Positions 17,630-26,073 of a stretch of 59,191 nucleotides of DNA are shown piece after piece. Origin of the DNA: an uncultured beta proteobacterium (lineage in GTDB: Bacteria; Pseudomonadota; Gammaproteobacteria; Burkholderiales; SG8-39). The stretch is taken from assembly GCA_902826155.1 (NCBI GenBank), contig CADEDU010000041.1:1-59191 (forward strand), in the 5' to 3' direction. Within the stretch, counting starts at the first letter, position 1; each line of letters starts with the position of its first letter. The notes beneath the pieces were generated by a model, which was given only the letters and a program-made list of their open reading frames with translations, did not search any database and was not told the DNA's origin. The position numbers and the translations under genes were made by a program.

Positions 17630-18523
17630 ATGCAACTAGGCGTCGCGTTGCCGCAGTTCGATATCGGTGGCGAGCCCGAGGTGGTCAGGGACTTCGCGCA
17701 GGCCGCCGAGGCGATCGGTTACGCGCACCTGGCCACCTACGATCACGTGCTGGGGGTGAATCTCGCCAGCCGTCCGCAATGGAAAGCGCCGTATCACTCC
17801 GGTCATTGCTTCCACGACGTATTCGTGCTGTTCGCCTATCTGGCTGCGCTTACCCGGCGAATTGAACTCACCACCCAGGTGCTGATCCTGCCCCAGCGCC
17901 AGACCGTGCTGGTTGCCAAGCAGGCTGCCAGTCTGGATGTGCTCTCGGGTGGCCGGCTCAGACTGGGCGTGGGCATCGGCTGGAATCCGACCGAGTACGT
18001 CGGCCTGGGCGAAAACTTCAAGAACCGGGGCATCCGCTCCGAAGAGCAGGTCACGCTGATGCGGGCGCTGTGGACGCAGCCAAACGTGACGTTCAAGGGG
18101 ACGTGGCACGAGGTGCCCGATGCCGGGATCAACCCGCTGCCCCAACGCCCGATCCCGCTTTGGTTCGGCGGGCACGTCGATCAGACGCTCGATCGCATCG
18201 CGCGCTGGGGCGACGGCTGGATCGTGCTGCAGCATCTACCCGACGAGAAGGGCAAGGCGGCGATCGACACGTTGCGCGCGAAAGTCCGCGCGGCCGGGCG
18301 AACGGAATCAGCGGTTGGCGTGGATGCGTGGATCTCCATCGGCGAGTCGACGCCCGAGCAGTGGCGCGAACAAATGCAGGGCTGGCGGGCGCTGGGCGTC
18401 TCGCACGTCACGCTGAACACGACGTTCTCCTCTTATCACCACAAACGGATAGCAGGCACATCGGTGGAGGCACATCTGGAGGCGATCCGTCGATTCCACG
18501 CTGCTGTCCGCGATCTCCTTTGA
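17630..18523 (+). CDS. Luciferase-like (LLM class) F420/flavin-dependent oxidoreductase
   Basis: This 297-residue protein is a second luciferase-like TIM-barrel oxidoreductase. It begins MQLGVALPQFDIGGEPE and shows IELTTQVLILPQRQ, ASLDVLSGGRLRLGVGIGWN and GRTESAVGVDAW. The pattern TQVLILPQR...GVGIGWNPTEY is typical of the F420-annotated branch, but cofactor use is inference. GGGAGAA lies ahead of ATG 17630. Longer upstream reading frames overlap the divergent Mo-hydroxylase and are not credible. It is followed 26 bases later by an isocitrate lyase-like gene, probably in the same operon. Confidence 0.9.
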   Translation: MQLGVALPQFDIGGEPEVVRDFAQAAEAIGYAHLATYDHVLGVNLASRPQWKAPYHSGHCFHDVFVLFAYLAALTRRIELTTQVLILPQRQTVLVAKQAASLDVLSGGRLRLGVGIGWNPTEYVGLGENFKNRGIRSEEQVTLMRALWTQPNVTFKGTWHEVPDAGINPLPQRPIPLWFGGHVDQTLDRIARWGDGWIVLQHLPDEKGKAAIDTLRAKVRAAGRTESAVGVDAWISIGESTPEQWREQMQGWRALGVSHVTLNTTFSSYHHKRIAGTSVEAHLEAIRRFHAAVRDLL

Positions 18524-18549
18524 TTCCCATCGGCACCGCCCCTCACGCT

Positions 18550-19443
18550 ATGACCAAGAAATCCTTTGCATCGTTGCTGGACGCACCCGGCCCACTGGTT
18601 GTGCCTGGCGCCTACGACGCGCTGTCGGCGCGGCTCATTCAACAGGCGGGATTCCCTGCGTTTTTCATCGGCGGGTTCCCGGCGGTCGGGGCGCGCTACG
18701 GTGTTCCAGACGTCGGCCTCAAGGGCCTGGGTGAGATCGCCGCCGCGGTGCGCGACATCGTTGCGGCGTGCGATCTGCCGGTGATCGTCGATGGCGATGA
18801 CGGCTACGGCGACGTCAAGAATGTCGTGCACACGCTGCACACCTACGAGCGCATCGGTGCGAGCTCGGTAATGTTCGAGGATCAGCGCTGGCCCAAGCGA
18901 TGCGGACACATGGCCGGCAAGTCCGTCGTACCCATGGAGCAGATGGAATCGAAAGTTCGCGCCGCGGTGGGTGAACGCATGCATCGCGAAACGTTCATCT
19001 GGGCACGCACCGACGCACGCGGGCCGCTCGGGCTGGATGAAGCGTTGCGTCGGGCGGAGTGCTACCTGCGGGCCGGCGCCGACGGACTGTTCATCGAAGC
19101 GCCGCGCACCGTGGAAGAGCTCGAGCGCGTCGGTCGCGCGTTCAAGGGCGTACCGATGCAGGCCAATCCGCTGGCCGGCGGTGTCACGCCGATCCTGCAT
19201 CCGAACGAACTGTACCGGCTGGGCTTCAAGGTGGTCATCTACGGGATCGATCTGTTGATGCACGTGACCAAGACGGTGAAGACCGCGTTGGCCGACATGC
19301 GTGCCGGCACCTTCGCGATGCAAGGCAAAGGCGTGGGCTTCAAGGAATATCTCGACTGCGTGGATTTCGATCGTTGGGGCGAGGTCGAGTCGAAGTACGG
19401 CGAAGCGCCGCAGAATCCGGGCTCGCAGAACGCGCAGCACTGA
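18550..19443 (+). CDS. Isocitrate lyase/PEP mutase family protein
   Basis: This 297-residue enzyme has the ICL/PEP mutase TIM barrel. The metal-binding motif DGDDGYGD is at residues 81-88, MFEDQ near 108-112, and the catalytic loop KRCGH at 116-120, close to the KKCGH of methylisocitrate lyases. Family members cleave or rearrange C-C bonds next to carboxylates (2-methylisocitrate, oxaloacetate, dimethylmalate, carboxyphosphoenolpyruvate). Cys in KRCGH points to a lyase. The start at 18550 is 26 bases past the LLM gene. An upstream frame extension overlaps that gene and is rejected. Confidence 0.9.
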   Translation: MTKKSFASLLDAPGPLVVPGAYDALSARLIQQAGFPAFFIGGFPAVGARYGVPDVGLKGLGEIAAAVRDIVAACDLPVIVDGDDGYGDVKNVVHTLHTYERIGASSVMFEDQRWPKRCGHMAGKSVVPMEQMESKVRAAVGERMHRETFIWARTDARGPLGLDEALRRAECYLRAGADGLFIEAPRTVEELERVGRAFKGVPMQANPLAGGVTPILHPNELYRLGFKVVIYGIDLLMHVTKTVKTALADMRAGTFAMQGKGVGFKEYLDCVDFDRWGEVESKYGEAPQNPGSQNAQH

Positions 19444-19554
19444 GAGCGGACAGCACGGCGCGCGATCGAAGTCGCATCACAGCCCCTGCTATGCTTCGGG
19501 GCGTTCGAGATTCGCTCTCGAGTCCCTCCTTCTTTCACTTTCGCGAGTCCCCGC

Positions 19555-21891
19555 TTGAGCCACGACCATCGATTTACCGGGCGGCGTGAAGACCGTCGCC
19601 TCATCACCGGCACCGGCCGCTATACCGCCGACAACAATCTTCCCGGCCAGCTCCACGCGGTGTTCCTGCGTGCCGATCGTGCGCATGCGCGCATCGATCG
19701 CATCGATGTGCAGGAGGCGCTCAAAAGACCCGGCGTGCGCGCGGTCCTCACGGGCGCCGACGTCAAGTCTGCAGGCCTGAAGTCCTTGCCCACGCAACTG
19801 GCCGTCAAGGGCCGCGACGGCGCGGAGTTGATCAAGCCATATCGACCTGCGCTGGCGCAGGACAAGGTGCGCTTCGTCGGCGAGTGCGTCGCGTGCGTGG
19901 TCGCGGAATCACAGGCGGCCGCGCAGGACGCGATCGAGGCGATCCGGGTCGACTATCACGATCTCCCCGCGGTCACCGATGCGGTGGCGGGGTTGCGCAC
20001 CGACGCGCCGCAATTGCACGACAACGTTCCGGGCAACCGGGTGTTCGACTTCGGCAACGGTGACGAAGCGAAGACCGCCGCCGCGTTCCAGTCCGCCGCG
20101 AAGGTCGTGCGGCTCACGCTGCACAACAACCGGGTGGCGGCCAGTCCGATGGAGCCGCGCGCGGCACTCGGTGTGTACGACGCCGCGAAGGATCACTACA
20201 CGCTTCACTCGGTGACGCAGGGCGTGAACGGTCTGCGCGCGCAAGTCGCGGGCGTGATGGGTCTGGGCGAAGACAAGCTCGATGTCGTCGCTCGCGACGT
20301 CGGCGGCGGCTTCGGCGTGCGAGGCAACATCTATCCCGAGCAATGTGTGGTGTTGCTAGCCGCCCGAGTCACCGGGCGACCGGTCAAGTGGACCTCGACG
20401 CGTTCGGAGGCGTTCCTGTCGGACGAGCAGGGACGCGATGTCGACTCGCTGGGCGAACTCGCGCTCGATGCGAACGGCAAGTTCCTCGCGCTGCGCTACG
20501 ACTTCATCACCAACATGGGCGCCTATTGCGCGCCGGCCGGGCCGTTCATCAACATGCGCGTGTCGACGTGCATCACCGGCGTGTATGACGTGCCGAGCGC
20601 ATACGCGCGCAACCAGCTCGTGCTCACCAATACCGCGCCCATGGCCGCGTATCGCGGCGCGGGCCGGCCGATCATGTCATCGATCCTGGAGCGCCTGGTG
20701 ACGGTGGCAGCGCGTGAACTCGGCATCGACGAAGCCGAACTGCGTCGCCGCAACATGATCCCGCCAGAGAAATTCCCCTACAACCTGGTCAACGGGTACG
20801 TGTACGACTCGGGTCATCCGGAAGCGGTGCTTGCCGATGCGCTGAAGGCCAGCGGCTGGAATGACCGCAACGCGTTCGAGCGCCGACGTGCCGAGGCGCG
20901 CACACGAGGCAAGCTGTTCGGTCGGGGGATCGCCACGGCGATCGAGCCTACCGGCGCGGGCAATGTCGCCGACAACGTCGACGTGCGCTTCGAGCAGGAT
21001 GGCACGGTCTCGCTTTACGCCGTATCGCATTCCTCGGGCCAGGGGCACGAGACCGCCTTCGCGGAAGTCGTCGCCGACGCGCTCGGCCTGCCGCTCGAGT
21101 CGGTGCATCTGCGCGAGGGCGATCCGCGCGTACGGCTGGTGGGCAACGGCACCGGCGGCTCGCGCTCGACCCACGGTGTGGGTAGCGCGCTGCTCGTGGC
21201 CGCGCGTGAAATCATCAAGAAGGGCATGGCGCTCGCCGCGGCGGCGCTGGAGGCAGCCGAGGCTGACATCGAGTTCGTCGACGGTCGCTATCGTATCAAG
21301 GGCACCGATCGCGCCATGACGTTCACGGCTCTCGTGGAGAAACATCGGTCGCAGCAACCGCATCCGCTCGACACCAAGGCTGAGAACAAAAGCGGATCGA
21401 CCTATCCCAACGGCTGTCATATCGCCGAGGTCGAGATCGATGAAGCCACGGGCGAGGTCGCCATCGTGTCGTACCTCGCTTGCGACGACGCCGGCACCAT
21501 CATCAATCACACGCTGGTCGAAGGCCAGATGCACGGTGGTCTGGCCCAGGGCATCGGCCAGGTGCTGGGGGAACACGTCGTCTACGACGGGGCAGGGCAG
21601 CTTCTCACCGGCAGTTACATGGACTACCCGATGCCGCGCGCCGGCTTGCTCACCCAGGTGACGCTGCTCGACCATCCGGTGCCTACGCCGACCAATCCGT
21701 TGGGCGCGAAGGGCGTGGGTGAGTCGGGCGTGACGGGCTCGCTGCCCACGGTGATGAATGCGATCACCGATGCGCTCGGTCAGGTTGGCGTCAAACAGTT
21801 CGACATGCCCGCGACGCCGGCGCGCGTGTGGGCGGCGATCCAGGGCGCGAAAGCAGGCAGGCCCGGCGCGCTTGCAGTCGATCAACGCTGA
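19555..21891 (+). CDS. Molybdenum hydroxylase large subunit, copy 2
   Basis: This 778-residue protein is a second xanthine-oxidase-family large subunit. It begins HRFTGRREDRRLITGTGRYT and shows GGGFGVRGNIYPE (about 251-262), YRGAGR (366-371), SSGQGHETAFAEV and Glu723 in GVGESG. The start is TTG at 19555, which fits the short N terminus of the family; the ribosome site is weak. It is 111 bases past the ICL/PEP mutase gene and converges with an enoyl-CoA hydratase gene. As with the other two copies, no medium or small subunit gene is adjacent. Confidence 0.92.
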   Translation: MSHDHRFTGRREDRRLITGTGRYTADNNLPGQLHAVFLRADRAHARIDRIDVQEALKRPGVRAVLTGADVKSAGLKSLPTQLAVKGRDGAELIKPYRPALAQDKVRFVGECVACVVAESQAAAQDAIEAIRVDYHDLPAVTDAVAGLRTDAPQLHDNVPGNRVFDFGNGDEAKTAAAFQSAAKVVRLTLHNNRVAASPMEPRAALGVYDAAKDHYTLHSVTQGVNGLRAQVAGVMGLGEDKLDVVARDVGGGFGVRGNIYPEQCVVLLAARVTGRPVKWTSTRSEAFLSDEQGRDVDSLGELALDANGKFLALRYDFITNMGAYCAPAGPFINMRVSTCITGVYDVPSAYARNQLVLTNTAPMAAYRGAGRPIMSSILERLVTVAARELGIDEAELRRRNMIPPEKFPYNLVNGYVYDSGHPEAVLADALKASGWNDRNAFERRRAEARTRGKLFGRGIATAIEPTGAGNVADNVDVRFEQDGTVSLYAVSHSSGQGHETAFAEVVADALGLPLESVHLREGDPRVRLVGNGTGGSRSTHGVGSALLVAAREIIKKGMALAAAALEAAEADIEFVDGRYRIKGTDRAMTFTALVEKHRSQQPHPLDTKAENKSGSTYPNGCHIAEVEIDEATGEVAIVSYLACDDAGTIINHTLVEGQMHGGLAQGIGQVLGEHVVYDGAGQLLTGSYMDYPMPRAGLLTQVTLLDHPVPTPTNPLGAKGVGESGVTGSLPTVMNAITDALGQVGVKQFDMPATPARVWAAIQGAKAGRPGALAVDQR

Positions 21892-21941
21892 ATTGAATCG
21901 GAACGCCGCCGGCGCAGCGCTGGAGTGATGGCGACGCCCGA

Positions 21942-22688
21942 CTACAGCTTGCGCTGCCGCGCGCGCATGTCGCTCGCGGCGTTGATCATCGAGTGCAGGC
22001 TGCGGGCGTAGTCGATCGCGCCTTGCGATTCCATGTTCGGCGCCACGCGCAGATATTCCTTGAGGCCAAGGATGGCCGGTCGTGGCGTGTTGACCATCTT
22101 CTCGCAGAACGCCTCTCCCTCGGCATCGATCACCGCCTCGGGTACCACGGTGCTCACGATCCCGTAAGTCAACGCGCGCTCGGCGTTGATGAAATCAGTG
22201 GAGTAGGTGAGCCAGGCGATCGCGTTGCGCCCGACGCGGTCGATGAGCGATGACATCACCATGGTCGGCAAAATGTTGTGCGCCATCTCGGGGATGTTGA
22301 ACATCGCCGTGTCGGCGGCGAACGAGACGTCGCACATCGCCGTCAGCGCCAACCCGAACCCGGTTGCCCGCCCGCGCACCACCCCGACCACCGGCACCGG
22401 CGATCGGCGCATGGCCCAGTAGGCGTTGAACACGATGTCGTATTCGTCGCGGCGACGATACGCTTCCGGCGACGGCGGTGGCGCGTGCATCGGGCGAGGG
22501 GCGCGGCCGGTGCAGAAGTCCGGGCCATTGGCTCGCAGCAGTACCAGATCGGCCGTTTCATGTGCGCGGTTCAGGGCGCGCGTCAGCTCCAGCACCATCT
22601 GATCGGTAAAGCTGTTGCCCGCCTCGGGCCGGTTGATCGTGATGCGCAGAATCGTGCCGTCCTGCTTGACGATCAGGTCGTCCTTCAC
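21942..22688 (-). CDS. Enoyl-CoA hydratase/isomerase family protein
   Basis: This 248-residue crotonase-fold protein carries GNSFTDQMVLELTRAL, the oxyanion segment LLRANGPDFCTGR and VVRGRATGFGLALTAMCDVSFAA. In place of the usual AAGGD-type loop it has CTGRAPRP, so the second half of the active site is divergent and the exact reaction is uncertain. Start is GTG at 22688 with GAGGAGG upstream. It is the last gene of the minus-strand cluster Mo-hydroxylase copy 3, SDR, hydratase (gap of 43 bases to the SDR). Confidence 0.88.
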   Translation of the reverse strand: MKDDLIVKQDGTILRITINRPEAGNSFTDQMVLELTRALNRAHETADLVLLRANGPDFCTGRAPRPMHAPPPSPEAYRRRDEYDIVFNAYWAMRRSPVPVVGVVRGRATGFGLALTAMCDVSFAADTAMFNIPEMAHNILPTMVMSSLIDRVGRNAIAWLTYSTDFINAERALTYGIVSTVVPEAVIDAEGEAFCEKMVNTPRPAILGLKEYLRVAPNMESQGAIDYARSLHSMINAASDMRARQRKL

Positions 22689-22731
22689 CGCCGTGCCTCC
22701 TCGTTGCGTCGCATCCGCTGATGAGCGTCGA

Positions 22732-23490
22732 TCAACCCGCGGTGCTGAAGCCGCCGCTGATACTGATCACCTGACCGGTGATCCAACTCGCCCCTTCGGA
22801 GGCAAGGAACACGACGGTGGGTGCCACGTCGGCGGGCTTGCCCAGGCGACGCAGCGGGTAGTTGCGCAGGATCTTGTCGCGATTGGTTTCCAGCCATGCC
22901 GGATCGCTGTGGCTGGTCTCGACCAGGCCGAGCGCGATCGCGTTCACCGTGATCCAGTTGCGGCCCAGCTCCTTGGCGAGCGATTTGGACAGGGCGATGA
23001 CGCCGCCGCGCGAGGAGGCGGTGATCGACAGGCCGGTTTCACCGATGCGGGCCGAATCGCCCATGAGGTTGATGATCCGCCCGCCGCCCTGTTTCGCCAT
23101 GTGCGGGACCGCGGCGTGACTGCAATGGATCACGCTGTACAAGCCGATGTCGATCTGCTTTTTCCAGTCGTCGGGGCTGGTGTCGAGGAAGCGCTGCCGC
23201 TGCACGTAGCCGGCGTTGTTGACGAGGATGTCCAGGCGCCCGTGGTCGTTCACCACGTTGTCGACCATGGCGCGTACGGCGTTCAGATCGGTAACGTCGG
23301 CGCTATACGCGGCGGCCTTGCCCCCGCTGTTCCTGATTTGCGCCACGGTCTCATCGGCATCGGCCTTCGAGCGCAGATAGTTCACCGCAACGGTTGCGCC
23401 TTCGGCGCCGAGCGCGACGGCGATCGCACGGCCGACATCGCGCGCACCGCCGGTCACCAGTGCGACTTTTCCTTTGAGTCCGGCATCCAT
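22732..23490 (-). CDS. Short-chain dehydrogenase/reductase (SDR)
   Basis: This 252-residue classical SDR has TGGARDVGRAIAVAL as cofactor motif, NNAGY, a Ser in INLMGDSARIG and the C-terminal ITGQVISISGGFSTAG. The expected catalytic YxxxK is not found: the region after the Ser reads GLSITASSRGGVIALSKSL, with Ser/Arg where Tyr and Lys normally are. It may therefore be inactive, or use other residues. AGAGGAGCTC precedes the ATG. It lies between Mo-hydroxylase copy 3 and the hydratase on one message. Confidence 0.88.
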   Translation of the reverse strand: MDAGLKGKVALVTGGARDVGRAIAVALGAEGATVAVNYLRSKADADETVAQIRNSGGKAAAYSADVTDLNAVRAMVDNVVNDHGRLDILVNNAGYVQRQRFLDTSPDDWKKQIDIGLYSVIHCSHAAVPHMAKQGGGRIINLMGDSARIGETGLSITASSRGGVIALSKSLAKELGRNWITVNAIALGLVETSHSDPAWLETNRDKILRNYPLRRLGKPADVAPTVVFLASEGASWITGQVISISGGFSTAG

Positions 23491-23568
23491 CGACGAGAGC
23501 TCCTCTGGGTGTTACGGGGCGTTGCGTATAAGTGGTGCTGCTGCAGCGCGGGTACGAAGGCGGCGATG

Positions 23569-25944
23569 CTACGCCGGTGGCGTGGATGCGTCGCGCCCGC
23601 TTCGCAGCATGCGAAAGATCCTGTCGGGCGTGATCGGCAGTTCCATCACTTCCAGGCCAAGCGGGGCCAGCGCATCGCTCACCGCGTTGGCGATCGCGGC
23701 GGGTGCGCCGATCGTGCCGCCTTCGCCCATGCCGCGATATCCGCCAAGCGTCGAGGGCGACTCGGATTGCGCGTGCAGCACGTCCATCTTCGGCACCTCC
23801 GGCGCCGAAGGGGCCAGATAGTCGAGCAGGCTGCCTGTCAGCAGCTGGCCTGCTTCGTTGTAGATGATCTCTTCAAGCAGCGCCGCGCCGATGCCCTGGG
23901 CGACGCCGCCGTGCACCTGGCCATCGACCACGAGTGGATTGATGATCCGCCCACAGTCTTCGGCGACCACGTAGCGCAACACTTGCACGTGATACGTGGT
24001 CGGATCGATTTCGACCACCGCGATGTGTGTGGCGCTGGATGTCGTGCCCACGAACGGATCGTAGAGCTTGGTGGCTTCCAGTTCCTGCTGCAGTTCCTTC
24101 GGGTTACGACCGAAGTCGATGTACACCCGCCGGGCGATGTCGCGCACGGTGATGGCCTTGTCGGTGCCGCGCACGACCACGCGGCTATGCGCGATGTCGA
24201 GGTCTTCGGTGGCAGCTTCGAGAAAATGCGAGGCGGCTCGCAGCAGTTGATCGCGCACTGCGCGCGCCGAGAGCGTTGCCGCTCCGCCGGCGAGCACGGC
24301 GCTGCGACTGGCATAGGAGCCGGTCGAGTAAGTGCGATCGGACGTATCCCCCTGGATCACGCGCACGTCTTCGAAGCGCACGCCCAGCTCTTCGGCGACG
24401 ATCTGCGCGAGCGTGGTTTCCAGTCCTTGACCATGCGAAGCGGTGCCGAAGATCGCGGTGACCGCACCGCTCGCGTCGATGCGGATGGTGGCTGTCTCGG
24501 TGCCGGTGTTGACCGGCATGCCCGGTGCGGCGGGAATCTTCGAGCCGATGCCGGTGAGCTCGGCATAGGAAGCCACACCGATGCCGATCCAGCGGCCACT
24601 CGCGCGTGCCTGCTGCTGCCAGCCGCGCAGGCTGTCGTAGTTCAGCTTGTCGCGTGCAAGCTGCAGGCAGGGCAGGAACGCCGACTTGTCCCAGATCAGG
24701 CCCGATGGGGCGCGGTAGGGGAATTCGTCCTCGCGCACCAGATTGCGTTCGCGCAGATCGGCCGGATCGATGCCGAGCTTGCGCGCCCCCATGTCGATCA
24801 GTCGCTCCATGACGAAGGTCGAAGGCGGCCGGCCCACGCCGCGATACGGCCCCATCGGTACTTTCGGTGTCGATACGCCGCGCACACGACCGCGATAGGC
24901 TGGCACTCGGTAGGGCCCGGGAAGAAAGCTCACCACCTGCACTGGCTCGAGCGTGGCCGTCCACGGATAGATCGAATACGCACCGATGTCGCCGATCACA
25001 TCAGCACTCAACGCCAGGATCGTCCCGTCCTGGTCCAGGGCGAGCTTCGCATCGACGATCTCGTCGAAGCTTTGCGTGGTGGAGACTAGATCCTCGAGGC
25101 GGTCGGAGGTGTACTTGATCGGCCGGTTGAGCGTGCGCGCCAGCGCGCAGACGAGCACCTCCTCGGCATATACCGTGGTCTTCGAGCCGAAGCCGCCGCC
25201 AACGTCGGGAGCGATCACGCGCAGGGTGCTCGCGGGCAGATCGAGAAGCTCGGCGAGGGAATCGCGGACGATACCCGGCACCTGCGTGGCCGAGTGCAGC
25301 GTTAGCGTGCGGGTACGCCGATCGATCTCGGCCAGACACGCACGCGTCTCGATCGGCAATGCGGTTTTGCGACGAAATCGGAAACGCCCGCCGACCACGA
25401 CCGGCGCAGCGGCGAATGTTGTATCGACTTCGCCGCGCGTGAACTCGCGCGCCAGGATCACGTTGGTGCCGAGCTGCTCGTGCAGCAGCGGTGCGTCGGC
25501 AGCGAGCGCCGCCTCCGGGTCGACCGCGGCGGGCAGATCTTCATACTGCACGTCGATCGCGCGCACCGCGTCTTCAGCTAGGTAGCGATCGATCGCGACC
25601 ACCGCCACGACCGGTTCGCCGACGTGCCGCACCTTGCGATCGGCGAGCACGGTCATCGTGGTCATGCGGTAGTCCTTCATCCGCGAAGGCGCCTGCATCG
25701 GCCGCACGCTTGCGGCCAGATCAGCCGCGGTGAACACCGCCACCACGCCTGGCATGGCGCGCGCCGCATCGATATCGATCGCGCCGATCGTGGCGTGCGC
25801 ATGGTCGCTGCGCAACAGCGCCAGATGCAGCGTGCCCTCGGGCCGATGGTCGTCGGTGAAGAAGCCCGTGCCGGTGAGCAGGCGTGGGTCTTCGACGCGT
25901 TTGACGCGCGCGCCGATGAGTTTGGGGCGTGTTTCTTCCAGCAC
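23569..25944 (-). CDS. Molybdenum hydroxylase large subunit, copy 3
   Basis: This 791-residue protein is the third xanthine-oxidase-family large subunit. Landmarks are IGARVKRVEDPRLLTGTGFF near the N terminus, GGGFGSKTTVYAEE (about 249-262), the loop YRGVGR (367-372), SHGQGLETTLAQI and Glu741 in GMGEGG. The loop differs from the other copies by Val for Ala, so a different substrate is likely. Start is GTG at 25944 without a clear ribosome site. It heads the minus-strand cluster with SDR and enoyl-CoA hydratase. No FAD or iron-sulphur subunit is nearby. Confidence 0.92.
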   Translation of the reverse strand: MLEETRPKLIGARVKRVEDPRLLTGTGFFTDDHRPEGTLHLALLRSDHAHATIGAIDIDAARAMPGVVAVFTAADLAASVRPMQAPSRMKDYRMTTMTVLADRKVRHVGEPVVAVVAIDRYLAEDAVRAIDVQYEDLPAAVDPEAALAADAPLLHEQLGTNVILAREFTRGEVDTTFAAAPVVVGGRFRFRRKTALPIETRACLAEIDRRTRTLTLHSATQVPGIVRDSLAELLDLPASTLRVIAPDVGGGFGSKTTVYAEEVLVCALARTLNRPIKYTSDRLEDLVSTTQSFDEIVDAKLALDQDGTILALSADVIGDIGAYSIYPWTATLEPVQVVSFLPGPYRVPAYRGRVRGVSTPKVPMGPYRGVGRPPSTFVMERLIDMGARKLGIDPADLRERNLVREDEFPYRAPSGLIWDKSAFLPCLQLARDKLNYDSLRGWQQQARASGRWIGIGVASYAELTGIGSKIPAAPGMPVNTGTETATIRIDASGAVTAIFGTASHGQGLETTLAQIVAEELGVRFEDVRVIQGDTSDRTYSTGSYASRSAVLAGGAATLSARAVRDQLLRAASHFLEAATEDLDIAHSRVVVRGTDKAITVRDIARRVYIDFGRNPKELQQELEATKLYDPFVGTTSSATHIAVVEIDPTTYHVQVLRYVVAEDCGRIINPLVVDGQVHGGVAQGIGAALLEEIIYNEAGQLLTGSLLDYLAPSAPEVPKMDVLHAQSESPSTLGGYRGMGEGGTIGAPAAIANAVSDALAPLGLEVMELPITPDRIFRMLRSGRDASTPPA

Positions 25945-26073
25945 TAGAGGGGAAAACCGGGGTGGGGGGCGAAGTTAGGGGAGCGAGGATCGGGCAGCGG
26001 GAATTGGAGACGCGCGCAGGAGCTCGAGACCAGGAGGTGCGCGCCAACGCAAGCCGGCGCGGCTACCAGACGG

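Noticed and set aside
22615..25089. Plus-strand open frame of 824 codons opposite the SDR and Mo-hydroxylase copy 3
   Set aside because: Rich in His/Arg/Asp/Val with no domain; it is the antisense image of real genes in GC-rich DNA.
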